The notes under the pieces: model-generated
What the model saw: the letters and a program-made list of their open reading frames with translations, nothing else
Databases searched by the model: none
Told to the model about the DNA's origin: nothing
DNA from: Rhodospirillales bacterium
GTDB taxonomy: Bacteria; Pseudomonadota; Alphaproteobacteria; ATCC43930; CGMCC-115725
NCBI GenBank assembly: GCA_028291405.1
Contig: JAQGID010000080.1
Span: forward strand, 1-39,983
Reading direction: 5' to 3'
Length of the DNA: 39,983 nt
Part shown: positions 8,462 to 17,254 of the stretch, piece after piece
Layout of the letters: the number at the start of each line of letters is the position of its first letter
Numbering within the stretch: position 1 is the first letter of the stretch
Program-made: the position numbers and the translations under genes

Positions 8462-9694
8462 TCACGCGGCGCGCTCTGCCGCGTCTTGCGTCGCAGCGCG
8501 TTCCCAGTCGACCATGTAGTCGCGCGTCAGCGGCACCGTCTCGACTCGCTTGGCGAGCTGCATCTGCCAGTTCATGTGGCCCTGGCGACGAAAGGCGATC
8601 TCCGAGCCGGCGAGATAGAACTCCCACATCCGGCAGAAGCGCTCGTCGTAAAGGGCACGGACCTCGTCGCGCCGCTTGAGGAAGCGGGCGCGCCAGTGGC
8701 GCAGCGTCTCCGCATAGTGGAGGCGCAGGATCTCGATGTCGGTCACCCACAGCCCGGCTTTCTCGACGACCGGCACGACCTCCGACAACGCCGGCGAGTA
8801 GCCGCCGGGGAAGATGTATTTGCGGATCCACGGGTTCGTCGTCCCCGGCCCGTCCGCGCGGCCGATCGCGTGCAGCAGCATGACGCCGTCATCCGTCAGC
8901 AGCCGCTTGATCCCTTCGAAGAAAGCGCCGAAGTGGACGATGCCGACATGCTCGAACATGCCGACGGAGACGATGCGGTCGTAGGTGCCGGTCTCCTCGC
9001 GGTAGTCGCGCAGCTCGAAGCGAACGCGGTCGGCGAGGCCGGCGTCGGCGGCGCGTTGCCGCGCGACCTTGAGCTGCTCCTTCGAGAGGGTCAGCCCGGT
9101 GACCTCGACGTCGCACGACTGCGCAAGGTAGAGCGCGAGCCCGCCCCAGCCGGAGCCGATGTCGAGAACGCGCTGGCCCGGCTTGAGCAGCAGCTTGGAA
9201 GCGAGATGGCGCTTCTTATTGAGCTGTGCCGTCTCGAGGTCATCGTCGGGGCTGCGAAAATAGGCACAGGAATATTGCCGGTCGCGGTCGAGGAAGAGAT
9301 CGTAGAGCTCGTCAGAAAGATCGTAGTGATGCGCGACATTGGCGAGCGAGCGCGACACCGGATTGTACTGCTGCAGGGAGCGCATGAAATTGCCGAAGCC
9401 GGCATAGAACGGACGCAGCGGATGCGGCGGCGCACGCTCGACGTTGAGCGCGAGGAGGTCGAGGAGATCGTAGATGTCGCCGCCCTCGACGGTCAGCCTG
9501 CCGTCCATGAACGCTTCGCCGAGACGCAGCCGCGGATTGAAGAAGAGCTGGCGTCCAAGCGCCTTGTCGTGGAGCCGCATCGTGATGGCTGGCCCGGGAT
9601 CGACACCGGTGAAGAGGTAGTCCCGCCCGTCGGCGCCGATGACACGGAGCGTGCCGGCCGAGATGAGGTGTCCGAGAAGACGCGTCAGCAGCAT
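8462..9694 (-). CDS. Cyclopropane-fatty-acyl-phospholipid synthase-like SAM methyltransferase
   Basis: A 410-residue member of the CFA synthase family, which transfers a methyl(ene) group from S-adenosylmethionine to the double bond of unsaturated phospholipid acyl chains at the inner membrane. Seen: the SAM-binding motif LDIGSGWGGLALYLA, HYDLSDELYDLFLD, the catalytic-type Cys in YSCAYF, Glu-His in GMFEHVG, and Tyr in the LHYAETLRHW region, all matching residues known to matter in Cfa. I chose the ATG at 9694, with GGGGGA six bases upstream, over an ATG eight codons earlier that lacks such a site. It lies between rplI and dnaB, where many relatives have no gene. The exact product (cyclopropane, or a methylated fatty acid) cannot be told from sequence. 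Confidence 0.88.
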   Translation of the reverse strand: MLLTRLLGHLISAGTLRVIGADGRDYLFTGVDPGPAITMRLHDKALGRQLFFNPRLRLGEAFMDGRLTVEGGDIYDLLDLLALNVERAPPHPLRPFYAGFGNFMRSLQQYNPVSRSLANVAHHYDLSDELYDLFLDRDRQYSCAYFRSPDDDLETAQLNKKRHLASKLLLKPGQRVLDIGSGWGGLALYLAQSCDVEVTGLTLSKEQLKVARQRAADAGLADRVRFELRDYREETGTYDRIVSVGMFEHVGIVHFGAFFEGIKRLLTDDGVMLLHAIGRADGPGTTNPWIRKYIFPGGYSPALSEVVPVVEKAGLWVTDIEILRLHYAETLRHWRARFLKRRDEVRALYDERFCRMWEFYLAGSEIAFRRQGHMNWQMQLAKRVETVPLTRDYMVDWERAATQDAAERAA

Positions 9695-10082
9695 GAAGGT
9701 CCCCCAGCGCTGAATCAATTATGTCAATACTATTGCCGGTTTAAGAAAGGGGGCAAGCCCCAAGAGTGGGGCGTCCGGCGTCGTCCGGAAGTGTTGCGAG
9801 CGTGCGGCAATGGCGCAATTCCGCCATTGCCAGGCAAGGCGGACGCTGATGCGCGAAATGTCCGGGACAGACATGCGCCGCTCCGTTGTCTCGACGGGGG
9901 GCGGGAGCACCCGCGCTCCCGGTCGGACGGAGCCCGAGGCCGAGCCGTCCGATGCCATGAGACTGGCATCGTCGACACGACCTCGCATTCAACCAGGTTA
10001 AGGGGCCGTCAACCAAATTAAGGCGTCGGCAACCAAGTTAAGGATCCGGCCCGCCGGTGGCGAGCCGGAGAAGCGGCGATGC
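9695..10082. other. 388-base spacer between rplI and the methyltransferase gene
   Basis: No convincing gene. Frames here on the minus strand encode Arg/Pro/Ser-rich sequence without a ribosome binding site. It contains a triple tandem repeat next to rplI (listed separately), a GC-rich middle, and, close to the methyltransferase gene, a TTGACA on the minus strand at 9722-9727 (written TGTCAA on plus) that could be part of a promoter, though I see no good -10 at the right distance. Confidence 0.5.
9990..10049. repeat. Three tandem copies of a 20-bp repeat
   Basis: Three head-to-tail units of exactly 20 bases start at 9990, 10010 and 10030. The shared core is CAACCAnnTTAAGG followed by a variable GC-rich hexamer. 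The first unit contains AACCAGGTT, a short dyad. The array starts 33 bases past the rplI stop. Regular spacing of a TTAA-bearing core at 20 bases (about two helical turns) would suit a protein that binds on one face of DNA, but replication slippage is an equally simple origin. Confidence 0.85.
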
Positions 10083-10652
10083 CTATTCGGCGTTCGCCTG
10101 CCGCTCGGCGGCTGCCGTCGCGGCGGCTTCGGCAGCCTCCTCGCGCTCGCGTTCGTCGGCGAGGCGGGCGGGATTGATCCCCTTCGCCTGCATCTCGGCC
10201 TCGTCCGCCGAGAGCGCGACGTTGACGGTGACGGTGACCGTCACCTCGGGATGCAGCGAGACGCGCAGCTTGTGGATGCCGAGCGTCTTGATCGGATGAT
10301 CGAGCAGGACCTGCTGGCGGCCGATGGTGAAGCCGGCGTCGGTGACGGCATCGGAGATGTCGCGCGCCGAGACTGAGCCGTAGAGCTGCCCGCTCTCGCC
10401 GGCCTGGCGGATCAGGACGACCTGCTGCCCGTCGAGCTTCTTGGAGACCTCTTCGGCCTCGCCGCGCCGCGTCAGATTGGCGGCCTCGAGCTGGGCGCGC
10501 TGCTTCTCGAAATACGTCAGGTTCTCCTTCGTCGCCCGCAGCGCCTTCTTCTGCGGCAACAAGTAGTTCCGCGCGAAGCCGGGCTTGACGTTGACGACCT
10601 GGCCCATCTGGCCCAGCTTCTCGATGCGCTCGAGCAGGACGACTGCAACCAT
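10083..10652 (-). CDS. rplI: 50S ribosomal protein L9
   Basis: L9 is a structural protein of the large ribosomal subunit that bridges the L1 stalk base. The 189-residue product opens [18 protein letters not shown] and has the [13 protein letters not shown] signature, then the long connecting helix and C-terminal domain ([17 protein letters not shown]). It ends in an Ala/Glu-rich tail of about 30 residues that is common in alphaproteobacteria and makes it longer than the 149-residue E. coli protein. The start at 10652 has AGGAG seven bases upstream and shares one base with the stop of the upstream DUF2232 gene (TGATG), indicating coupled translation. The long reading frame extending further upstream is only an open shadow of the DUF2232 gene. 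Confidence 0.97.
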   Translation of the reverse strand: MVAVVLLERIEKLGQMGQVVNVKPGFARNYLLPQKKALRATKENLTYFEKQRAQLEAANLTRRGEAEEVSKKLDGQQVVLIRQAGESGQLYGSVSARDISDAVTDAGFTIGRQQVLLDHPIKTLGIHKLRVSLHPEVTVTVTVNVALSADEAEMQAKGINPARLADEREREEAAEAAATAAAERQANAE

Positions 10653-11593
10653 CACTCTTCTCCTTGTCGGGATGGGCCCGCGGCAATACGGTGCCGCAAG
10701 CCGAACCATTGATCGATCATACCACAGGCGGCAAGCAGCAGCAGCGGCCAGCCGAGCAACATCGCCGCATAGGCCGGCACCAGCACGAACAGCCGTCCGG
10801 GGTAGCGGCGCACCGCGGTGTGCAGGACGGCGAGGCCGACCAGCACATAGCCGATCGCCAAGACCGGCAGCAGATTGCGGGCGGCGTAGCCCCAATCGCC
10901 CGACGCGGCCACCGCCAGCACCGCCGCGGCGGCGAGGACGATGCCGAACCAGCGCGGCAGCGCCAGCGTCGCGATGTCGGGCGCCGGTCGCCGGTTTACC
11001 GCGAACCGCGTCAGCGCACCTTGCGCCAGGACGCCGTTGATCGCGATCATCGCCACCCACGAGGCCGCCGCCGCTGCCGGGAAGAACGGCGCGATCAGAT
11101 CGGCGACGACGGCGGTCCGCTGCGCCGGGTCCGGCAAGGTCGACGCCGCATCGGCGAGCAGCGTGCCGAGCTGGCCGGCCACGAAATCATGCACCGCGCC
11201 GCGAAAGCCGCCAGCCTCGCCCGCCAGCAGCAGCATCGCGGCGATGATCGGGGCGCTGCCGAGCGCCACCAGGCATAGCACGAGACTTCCGGCCGAGGAC
11301 CATGCGCCGTCCTTGCCGGTTGACCGCAGCGCCTGGGCCACGAGGCAGAGCACCGGCACGACCGCGGTCAGCAGGATCGCCGCACCGGCGAGCAGCCCGC
11401 CGGCGGCCGCGGTCGCCAGCGTCGCCGTCGCCCCCGCGATCAGCGCCGGCTTCGTGCCGAGCGACAGCCCGGCGAGGAAGAGCGGCAGTTGCACGAGATT
11501 GACGAGGATCAGCGCGCCCAGCGAGCCGGTCAGCACCGAAAGATAGAACAGTGCCGCGACCAGCCCGCCGGCGATTGCGATCGCCAGCGGCAT
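10652..11593 (-). CDS. DUF2232 family multi-pass membrane protein
   Basis: A 313-residue integral membrane protein with about eight hydrophobic segments spread over the whole length, for example [19 protein letters not shown] at the start. Family DUF2232 (YybS-like) members sit between rpsR and rplI in many alphaproteobacteria, and the position here, orientation and one-base overlap with rplI match that. The molecular function is unknown; a link to cell envelope or transport has been guessed from the fold but nothing in this sequence shows it. It begins 33 bases after rpsR in the same operon. Confidence 0.85.
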   Translation of the reverse strand: MPLAIAIAGGLVAALFYLSVLTGSLGALILVNLVQLPLFLAGLSLGTKPALIAGATATLATAAAGGLLAGAAILLTAVVPVLCLVAQALRSTGKDGAWSSAGSLVLCLVALGSAPIIAAMLLLAGEAGGFRGAVHDFVAGQLGTLLADAASTLPDPAQRTAVVADLIAPFFPAAAAASWVAMIAINGVLAQGALTRFAVNRRPAPDIATLALPRWFGIVLAAAAVLAVAASGDWGYAARNLLPVLAIGYVLVGLAVLHTAVRRYPGRLFVLVPAYAAMLLGWPLLLLAACGMIDQWFGLRHRIAAGPSRQGEE

Positions 11594-11626
11594 GGCGTTC
11601 TCCGCTTCTGCCTGCTGTCGTCGGGA

Positions 11627-11905
11627 CTACCTGACGGCGTAGGGCAGCAGCGCCAGGAAGCGGGCGCGCTTGATCGCCTGGGCGAGTTCGCGCTGCTTCT
11701 TGGTCGAGACTGCCGTGATCCGGCTCGGCACGATCTTGCCGCGCTCGGAGACGAACCGCTGCAGCAGCTTCACGTCCTTGTAGTCGATCTTCGGCGCGTT
11801 CGGGCCGGAGAAGGGGCAGGACTTGCGACGCCGGAAGAATGGGCGACGCGCGCCGCCACCGGCGCCGCCGCGCCCACCGGCGCCATCGCGATCGTGGTCG
11901 CTCAT
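11627..11905 (-). CDS. rpsR: 30S ribosomal protein S18
   Basis: S18 binds S6 on the platform of the small subunit. The 92-residue protein has a glycine/arginine-rich N-terminal extension (about 22 residues) and then the conserved body [31 protein letters not shown], and the C-terminal [22 protein letters not shown]. The single Cys in KSCPF is present but no full zinc site is seen, as in the zinc-free S18 form. Its ATG overlaps the rpsF stop by four bases, so S6 and S18 are made in step. Confidence 0.97.
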   Translation of the reverse strand: MSDHDRDGAGGRGGAGGGARRPFFRRRKSCPFSGPNAPKIDYKDVKLLQRFVSERGKIVPSRITAVSTKKQRELAQAIKRARFLALLPYAVR

Positions 11906-12330
11906 GCTTCGACTCCTTCGACGGCGGTGGCGGCTTCGGCCGGCGGCGGGCTGTCACGACGGTCGTCGCGATCGCCATAGCTGCGGCGCGGACGGTCCTC
12001 GCGGGCGCCGCGCGACTGGACGACCGCAGACGGGCCTTCCTCGAGTTCGTCGACGCGGATCGTCATGACGCGGAGGACATCCTCGTTGATGCCCATCGTC
12101 CGCTCCATCTCGGCGACGGCCGCCGAGGGCGCGTCGATGTTGAAGAGGACGTAATGCGCCTTGCGGTTCTTCTTGATGCGGTAGGCGAGGCTGCGGAGGC
12201 CCCAGTATTCGCGCTTTTTGACCTCGCCGCCGCCTTCCGCGAGGATTCCCGCGAAGGTATCGGCCAGCGCTTCCACTTGCGTCGCCGAGATGTCCTGGCG
12301 CGCAATGAAAACGGTCTCGTACAATGCCAT
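11902..12330 (-). CDS. rpsF: 30S ribosomal protein S6
   Basis: S6 forms a heterodimer with S18 in the 30S platform. The 142-residue protein starts [18 protein letters not shown] and contains [18 protein letters not shown]-like and [19 protein letters not shown] elements of the ferredoxin-like fold. It is followed by an acidic and arginine-rich tail of about 40 residues typical of alphaproteobacteria. I place the start at 12330 with AAGGGG nine bases upstream, not at an upstream ATG whose extra residues would be translated from the structured leader. First gene of rpsF-rpsR-DUF2232-rplI, driven by a promoter near 12432-12459. Confidence 0.96.
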   Translation of the reverse strand: MALYETVFIARQDISATQVEALADTFAGILAEGGGEVKKREYWGLRSLAYRIKKNRKAHYVLFNIDAPSAAVAEMERTMGINEDVLRVMTIRVDELEEGPSAVVQSRGAREDRPRRSYGDRDDRRDSPPPAEAATAVEGVEA

Positions 12331-12355
12331 GCTGATAGACCCCTTATGGCTAATC

Positions 12356-12414
12356 GATCCGACGCTGGTCGACAGTCGACGCAGCCGCTCGGATCCAGCC
12401 GGGCAAAGCCCGGC
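12356..12414 (-). promoter_or_regulatory. Structured rpsF leader, candidate S6:S18 autoregulatory element
   Basis: In the minus-strand 5' UTR two stem-loops stand in a row. The first (12414-12398) is GCCGGGC, TTT loop, GCCCGGC. The second (12395-12356) pairs GATCCGA with TCGGATC, then GCTG with CAGC and GTCGA with TCGAC around a CTG loop. It has an asymmetric GCG/G internal loop and a bulged C. In many bacteria rpsF leaders bind the S6:S18 complex through a bulged CCG-containing hairpin. A CCG lies at the base of the second stem here, but whether it is the right context is inference. Confidence 0.45.
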
Positions 12415-12431
12415 AAGGAGCAAGGGCGCGC

Positions 12432-12459
12432 ACTATACACAAAGGTTTTTGCCGCGCAA
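12432..12459 (-). promoter_or_regulatory. Promoter for the rpsF operon
   Basis: On the minus strand TTGCGC (12459-12454) and TATAGT (12437-12432) are separated by 16 bases, or CTTGCG and TATAGT by 17. This is a good sigma-70-type promoter with the CTTG start common in alphaproteobacteria. It predicts a 5' UTR of about 95 bases before rpsF. Confidence 0.7.
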
Positions 12460-12515
12460 GTCGGGGTTTTTCGAGGTTTGTTCGTCCACATTGCCCGAGT
12501 CGCAACCTAGCTTAG

Positions 12516-12606
12516 ATCGTCATGGCCGGGCTTGACCCGGCCATCCACGTCTCTCCGACGCGGTAAAAAAGGCGTGGATGCCCGGGTCATGCCCGGGCAT
12601 GACGAT
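12516..12606. repeat. Palindromic intergenic repeat element (BIME/MITE-like)
   Basis: An outer inverted repeat runs ATCGTCATG at the left and CATGACGAT at the right. Each arm is itself a hairpin (CATGGCCGGG/CCCGGCCATC on the left and GATGCCCGGG/CCCGGGCATG on the right), with CCACG...CGTGG facing a centre that carries GGTAAAAAAGG. This is the architecture of short palindromic repeats that occur in many copies in Bradyrhizobium/Rhodopseudomonas-type genomes. It separates the divergent rpsF and fabD promoters. The MPGHDPGIHAF-type peptide it can encode is a well-known false gene call. Confidence 0.75.
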
Positions 12607-12694
12607 TCTGGTTGGTGCATTTGTATGATGTCGACAGCCCGGTTTCGCACAACCGGACGACGTCGTGGAGAAAACCCTGCCCACGCCTACCCCG

Positions 12695-12723
12695 CTTGAC
12701 ACCGGGGGGCGAGGCGTTATGAG
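12695..12723 (+). promoter_or_regulatory. Promoter for fabD operon
   Basis: CTTGAC (12695-12700) and TATGAG (12718-12723) are spaced by exactly 17 bases, a near-consensus housekeeping promoter for an alphaproteobacterium. The transcript would begin near 12730, giving a 5' UTR of about 25 bases before the fabD ATG at 12756. Confidence 0.7.
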
Positions 12724-12755
12724 TGGCCGCCCATCGGAACGGAACAAGGTCCGCC

Positions 12756-13697
12756 ATGACGCGCGCATTGGTATTTCCCGGTCAAGGATCGCAGGCCGTC
12801 GGCATGGGGCGGGAGCTGGCCGAGGCGTTTCCGGTGGCCCGCCATCTCTTCCAGGAGATCGATGACGCCCTCGAGCAGAAGCTGTCGCGGCTGATGTTCG
12901 AGGGGCCGGAGAGCGACCTCGTCCTGACCGAGAACGCCCAGCCGGCGCTGATGGCGGTGAGCCTTGCGGTCCTGCGCATCCTCGAGACCGAGGGCGACTT
13001 CGATCTCGCCCGCAAGACGAGCTTCGTCGCCGGCCACTCGCTCGGCGAGTACTCGGCGCTGGCGGCGGCGCGCGGTCTCGCCGTGACCGATGCGGCGCGG
13101 CTCCTCAAGCGGCGCGGCCAGGCGATGCAGACGGCAGTGCCGGTCGGCGAGGGCGCCATGGCGGCGATTCTCAACCTCGATCTCGACATCGTCCGCGAGA
13201 TCGCCGCGGCGGCGGAGGAGGGCGAGGTCTGCGGCACGGCCAACGACAATGCGCCGGGCCAGATCGTCGTCAGCGGCGACAAGGCGGCCGTCAACCGGGC
13301 CATCGCGCTTGCTGCGGAGCGCGGCAGCCGGCGTTCGATCCTCCTGCAGGTCAGCGCGCCCTTCCATTGCCGCCTGATGGCGCCCGCCGCCGAGATCATG
13401 CGCGAGGCGCTCGCCGCGGTGACGGTGTCGTCGCCGGTCGTGCCGCTGGTCGCCAACGTCACCGCCAAGGCCGAGCGCCAGCCGGACGAGATCCGCCGGC
13501 TGCTGGTGGAGCAGGTCACAGGCCTCGTGCGCTGGCGCGAAAGCGTCCTCTATATGAAGGAGCAGGGCGTCGACACGATCGTCGAGCTTGGCGCCGGCAA
13601 GGTGCTCAGCGGCCTCGTCCGCCGCATCGATCGCGATCTTGCCGCCAGCTCGGTGCAGAATCCGGCCGATATCGAGGCCTTCCTCAAGACCGTCTGA
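12756..13697 (+). CDS. fabD: Malonyl-CoA:ACP transacylase
   Basis: FabD loads the malonyl group from CoA onto acyl carrier protein, feeding fatty-acid elongation. The 313-residue protein opens MTRALVFPGQGSQAVGMG, has the nucleophile serine in the GHSLGEYSAL elbow, the catalytic His in SAPFHCRLM and the Gln in the PGQGSQ loop. The start at 12756 has AAGG seven bases upstream; an earlier ATG at 12723 falls on the -10 box of the promoter and can be excluded. First gene of fabD-fabG-acpP-fabF. Confidence 0.97.
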   Translation: MTRALVFPGQGSQAVGMGRELAEAFPVARHLFQEIDDALEQKLSRLMFEGPESDLVLTENAQPALMAVSLAVLRILETEGDFDLARKTSFVAGHSLGEYSALAAARGLAVTDAARLLKRRGQAMQTAVPVGEGAMAAILNLDLDIVREIAAAAEEGEVCGTANDNAPGQIVVSGDKAAVNRAIALAAERGSRRSILLQVSAPFHCRLMAPAAEIMREALAAVTVSSPVVPLVANVTAKAERQPDEIRRLLVEQVTGLVRWRESVLYMKEQGVDTIVELGAGKVLSGLVRRIDRDLAASSVQNPADIEAFLKTV

Positions 13698-13714
13698 CCG
13701 GCAAAGGACCGCTC

Positions 13715-14452
13715 ATGTTCGACCTCAGCCAAAAATGCGCCCTCGTGACCGGCGCTTCCGGCGGCATCGGCGGCGCCATCGCGCGCGCCCTGCATGCCCA
13801 GGGCGCGACGGTCGTGCTCGCCGGGACGCGCCGCGACGTGCTCGATTCGCTTGCCGCCGAGCTCGGCGAGCGGGTCTTCGTCGAGACGGCGCAACTCGCC
13901 GAGCCGACGGCTGCCGATGCGCTCGCCAAGGCGGCCGAAGCGGCGATGGGCCGAATCGACATCCTCGTCAACAACGCAGGGCTGACGCGCGACAACCTCG
14001 CGATGCGGATGAAGGACGAGGACTGGCAGTCGGTCATCGACGTCAATCTCACCGCCGCCTTCCGCCTGTCGCGCGCCGTGCTGCGCGGCATGATGAAGCG
14101 ACGTTCCGGGCGGATCATCGGCATCACCTCGGTGGTCGGCGTCACCGGCAATGCCGGCCAGGCGAACTACGCCGCCTCCAAGGCCGGGATGATCGGCATG
14201 AGCAAGGCGCTGGCGCTGGAGATCGCCTCGCGCAACGTCACCGTCAATTGCATCGCGCCGGGCTTCGTCACCACGGCGATGACCGACGCCCTCAGCGAGG
14301 AGCAGCGCGGCAAGGCCGCCGCGGCGGTCCCCGCCGGCCGGTTCGGCACCGTCGAGGAGATCGCGGCGGCGGCGGTCTATCTCGCCAGCGACGAGGCGGC
14401 CTATGTCACCGGGCATACGCTGCACGTCAACGGCGGGATCGCGATGGTATGA
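13715..14452 (+). CDS. fabG: 3-oxoacyl-ACP reductase
   Basis: FabG is the NADPH-dependent reductase that converts beta-ketoacyl-ACP to beta-hydroxyacyl-ACP. The 245 residues form a classic short-chain dehydrogenase. The nucleotide-binding TGASGGIGGAIA is near residue 12, NNAG follows in ILVNNAGLTRDNL, and the catalytic Ser (GITSVVG), Tyr and Lys (NYAASKAG) are present. The C-terminal YVTGHTLHVNGGIAMV is the usual FabG ending. AAAGGA lies seven bases before the ATG, 17 bases after fabD. The larger open frame upstream is a shadow of fabD. Confidence 0.97.
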   Translation: MFDLSQKCALVTGASGGIGGAIARALHAQGATVVLAGTRRDVLDSLAAELGERVFVETAQLAEPTAADALAKAAEAAMGRIDILVNNAGLTRDNLAMRMKDEDWQSVIDVNLTAAFRLSRAVLRGMMKRRSGRIIGITSVVGVTGNAGQANYAASKAGMIGMSKALALEIASRNVTVNCIAPGFVTTAMTDALSEEQRGKAAAAVPAGRFGTVEEIAAAAVYLASDEAAYVTGHTLHVNGGIAMV

Positions 14453-14672
14453 TGGATGTCGCTGCAACCATCGCGTCGCGTTCCAATCCGGCGGTTTCCA
14501 GCGCTTGCGGCGTTGGAAGAGCGATACTGGTAATGTCTGGGGAACTATGCTATTGGACGGCGCCTTTGAAGGGTTGCCCTGCTGCCGTTTTCAAGCCACG
14601 TCCCGGGGTTCGCGAGATGTCAGACGCACATTTCGTCCCTAAGCGCTTTCCATCTATCGAGGGTTACAACGA

Positions 14673-14906
14673 ATGAGTGATGTCGCCGATCGGGTGAAGA
14701 AGATCGTCGTCGAGCATCTCGGTGTCGACGAGGCCAAGGTCACCGAAAACGCCAGCTTTATCGACGATCTCGGCGCGGACAGCCTCGATACCGTCGAGCT
14801 CGTCATGGCCTTCGAAGAGGAGTTCGGATGCGAGATTCCGGACGATGCGGCCGAGAAGATCATCACCGTCAAGGACGCGGTGAGCTTCATCGAGGCGCAT
14901 AGCTGA
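14673..14906 (+). CDS. acpP: Acyl carrier protein
   Basis: AcpP carries growing fatty acyl chains on a 4'-phosphopantetheine arm. The 77-residue acidic protein matches the family throughout. The modified serine is S37 in the [18 protein letters not shown] motif, and the C-terminal helix ends SFIEAHS. GAGGG precedes the ATG by ten bases. A 220-base gap separates it from fabG, larger than the other gaps of the operon. This suggests an additional acpP promoter, although I could not pick a convincing one. Confidence 0.98.
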   Translation: MSDVADRVKKIVVEHLGVDEAKVTENASFIDDLGADSLDTVELVMAFEEEFGCEIPDDAAEKIITVKDAVSFIEAHS

Positions 14907-14914
14907 AAACGGCG

Positions 14915-14942
14915 GCGCGAGACCCTCTTGCAGGGCTCGCGC
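14915..14942 (+). terminator. Stem-loop between acpP and fabF (partial terminator)
   Basis: GCGCGAG pairs with CTCGCGC, and inside it CCCT with AGGG around a CTTGC loop, with one unpaired A. It starts nine bases after the acpP stop. No T-run follows, so it likely stabilises the acpP message 3' end or attenuates readthrough, in keeping with the need for far more ACP than FabF. Confidence 0.5.
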
Positions 14943-14979
14943 GCCTTGACCTGAGAACGCGCGCTTTGACGATTAAACA

Positions 14980-16248
14980 ATGAGCATGAGACGGGTCGTC
15001 GTTACCGGTATCGGTCTGGTCACCCCCCTCGGCGTCGGCGCGGACCACGTCTGGCGCCGGCTGCTGAACGGCGAGTCGGGGATTGGCGCGATCCAATCCT
15101 TCGACGTGTCGGACCTGCCGGCGAAGATCGCCGGGCAGGTGCCGCGCGGCGAGACCGCCGAAGGAAGCTTCAACGTCGACGACTGGGTCCCGCCCAAGGA
15201 CCAGCGCAAGATGGATACGTTCATCCTCTTCGCGATGGGCGCGGCGATCCAGGCGATCGAGGATTCCGGGTGGAAGCCCGAAGCCGAGGAAGACCGCGAG
15301 CGCACCGGCGTCATGATCGGCTCGGGCATCGGCGGCCTGCCGAGCATCGCCGAGACTGCGGTGATCCTCGCTGAGCGCGGGCCCCGGCGGGTCTCGCCGT
15401 TCTTCATCCCGGCGAGCCTGATCAACCTCGCCTCCGGCAATCTCTCCATCCGCTATGGTTTCAAGGGGCCGAACCACGCCGTGGTGACAGCGTGCTCGAC
15501 CGGCGCCCATGCGATCGGCGATGCCGCCCGCCTCATCATGCTCGACGACGCCGACGTCATGGTCTGCGGCGGCACCGAGGCGGCGACCTGCCGCATCGGC
15601 CTCGCCGGCTTCGCCGCGGCGCGCGCCCTCTCGACCGCCTTCAACGACGAGCCGACGCGCGCATCGCGGCCGTGGGACAAGGACCGCGACGGCTTCGTCA
15701 TGGGCGAGGGGTCCGGCATCGTCGTGCTCGAGGAATACGAGCACGCTAAAAAGCGTGGCGCCAAGATCTACGCCGAGGTGATCGGCTACGGCATGTCGGG
15801 CGATGCCTACCACATGACCGCCCCGACGCCCGACGGCAACGGCGCCTTCCGCGCCATGATCAACGCGCTGAAGCGGTCCGGGCTGGCGCTCGACCAGATC
15901 GACTACATCAACGCGCACGGCACCTCGACGCCGCTCGGCGACGAGATCGAATTGGGCGCGGTGAAGCGGCTGTTCGGCGATCACGCCTACAAGCTGTCGA
16001 TGTCCTCGACCAAATCGGCGATCGGCCATCTCCTGGGTGCCGCCGGCAGCGTCGAGGCGATCTTCTCGATCCTCGCGATGCGCGACGGCGTCGCGCCGCC
16101 GACGCTGAACCTCGAGAATCCGTCGGAAGGCTGCGATATCGATCTCGTGCCGAAGCAGGCGAAGGAGCGCAAGATCCGTTACGCGCTCTCGAACTCCTTC
16201 GGCTTCGGCGGCACCAACGCCTCGCTGATCTTCGCCGGGCCGCCCTGA
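14980..16248 (+). CDS. fabF: 3-oxoacyl-ACP synthase II
   Basis: FabF performs the Claisen condensation that extends acyl-ACP by two carbons and governs membrane unsaturation with temperature. The 422-residue thiolase-fold protein opens [18 protein letters not shown]. It holds the Cys-His-His triad in [22 protein letters not shown] and [12 protein letters not shown], plus the C-terminal [11 protein letters not shown]. The ribosome binding site is weak, so either the first or third codon (both ATG) may be used. Confidence 0.97.
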   Translation: MSMRRVVVTGIGLVTPLGVGADHVWRRLLNGESGIGAIQSFDVSDLPAKIAGQVPRGETAEGSFNVDDWVPPKDQRKMDTFILFAMGAAIQAIEDSGWKPEAEEDRERTGVMIGSGIGGLPSIAETAVILAERGPRRVSPFFIPASLINLASGNLSIRYGFKGPNHAVVTACSTGAHAIGDAARLIMLDDADVMVCGGTEAATCRIGLAGFAAARALSTAFNDEPTRASRPWDKDRDGFVMGEGSGIVVLEEYEHAKKRGAKIYAEVIGYGMSGDAYHMTAPTPDGNGAFRAMINALKRSGLALDQIDYINAHGTSTPLGDEIELGAVKRLFGDHAYKLSMSSTKSAIGHLLGAAGSVEAIFSILAMRDGVAPPTLNLENPSEGCDIDLVPKQAKERKIRYALSNSFGFGGTNASLIFAGPP

Positions 16249-16270
16249 GGGTCCGAGCGGCGGAACCGCG

Positions 16271-17254
16271 ATGAACTGGCGGTTCTGGCGTCGCGTCGGC
16301 GCCATCGCTGCCGTCGTCGTGCTGGTCGCCGTCCTTGCCGCCACTTGGGCGTGGCACGACTTCTCCGGTCCGGGTCCGCTCAGCGAGGCGAAGACGGTCA
16401 TCGTGCCGCGCGGCGCCGGCATCGACGACATCGCCGCGCAGCTCGCCGATGCCGGCATCGTCGCCCATCCCCTGGTCTTCCGGCTCGGCGCTGCGCTGAG
16501 CGGCTCGGCGCCGCGGCTCAAGCCGGGCGAATACGCCTTCGCCACGGCGATCAGCCCGCTCGCCATCATCGAGCAAATGGTCGAGGGCCGCCGCGTCCGC
16601 CGCCGCATGACCATCCCGGAAGGCTGGAGCAACGTCGAGATCCTCGCGCTCGTCCAGGCCGACGATGCCCTCAGCGGGCCGGCGGCGGCGCCCAAGACCG
16701 AAGGGCAGCTGCTCCCCGACACCTATTTCTTCCTCTACGGCGAGCGCCGCCAGGACCTCATCGACCGCATGCGCCAGACGATGACCAAGACACTGGCCGA
16801 CGCCTGGGCCGGCCGCGCTCCCGATCTGCCGCTCGCGAGCCCGTCCGAGGCGCTGGTTCTCGCCTCGCTCGTCGAGAAGGAGGCGAAGCACGCCGACGAG
16901 CGCGCCCGCATTACCGGCGTCTTCGTCAACCGGCTCCGCCAGGGCATCCGCCTGCAATCGGATCCGACCGTGGCATATGCCCGCGGCGACGGCGTCCATC
17001 CGCGCGAGCGGCCGGTCAGCCACGCCGACCTTGCGGTCGACTCGCCGTTCAACACCTATCTCGTCAAGGGCCTGCCGCCGGCGCCGATCGCCAACTCCGG
17101 CCGTGCCGCGCTCCAGGCGGCGCTGCATCCGGCGGCGACCGACGAACTTTATTTCGTCGCCGACGGCAACGGCGGCCACCTCTTCGCCCGCACCCTCGCC
17201 GAGCACAACCGCAATGTCGCGCAGATCCGCAAGCCGCGCGGGACAGGGGAGTAG
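16271..17254 (+). CDS. mltG: Endolytic transglycosylase MltG (YceG-like)
   Basis: MltG cleaves nascent glycan strands at the inner membrane and probably sets their length. The 327-residue protein has one N-terminal membrane segment (residues about 10-29), a LysM-like part (ATQ-type [13 protein letters not shown]), and the YceG domain. The catalytic Glu lies in [10 protein letters not shown], and the conserved [10 protein letters not shown] and [18 protein letters not shown] follow. It begins 22 bases after fabF, the normal position in this order (pabC, often between them, is missing here). Confidence 0.94.
   Translation: MNWRFWRRVGAIAAVVVLVAVLAATWAWHDFSGPGPLSEAKTVIVPRGAGIDDIAAQLADAGIVAHPLVFRLGAALSGSAPRLKPGEYAFATAISPLAIIEQMVEGRRVRRRMTIPEGWSNVEILALVQADDALSGPAAAPKTEGQLLPDTYFFLYGERRQDLIDRMRQTMTKTLADAWAGRAPDLPLASPSEALVLASLVEKEAKHADERARITGVFVNRLRQGIRLQSDPTVAYARGDGVHPRERPVSHADLAVDSPFNTYLVKGLPPAPIANSGRAALQAALHPAATDELYFVADGNGGHLFARTLAEHNRNVAQIRKPRGTGE

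Noticed and set aside
9719-10016. Three overlapping minus-strand frames of 82-91 codons between rplI and the methyltransferase gene
   Set aside because: No ribosome binding site, low-complexity composition, and no frame stands out from the others.
10653-11060. Upstream extension of the rplI frame
   Set aside because: It overlaps the DUF2232 gene, does not resemble L9, and the true start at 10652 has a good ribosome binding site.
12520-12768. 82-codon minus-strand frame with VMPGHDPGIHAF
   Set aside because: It is the translation of a palindromic repeat element, a known recurrent false gene call.
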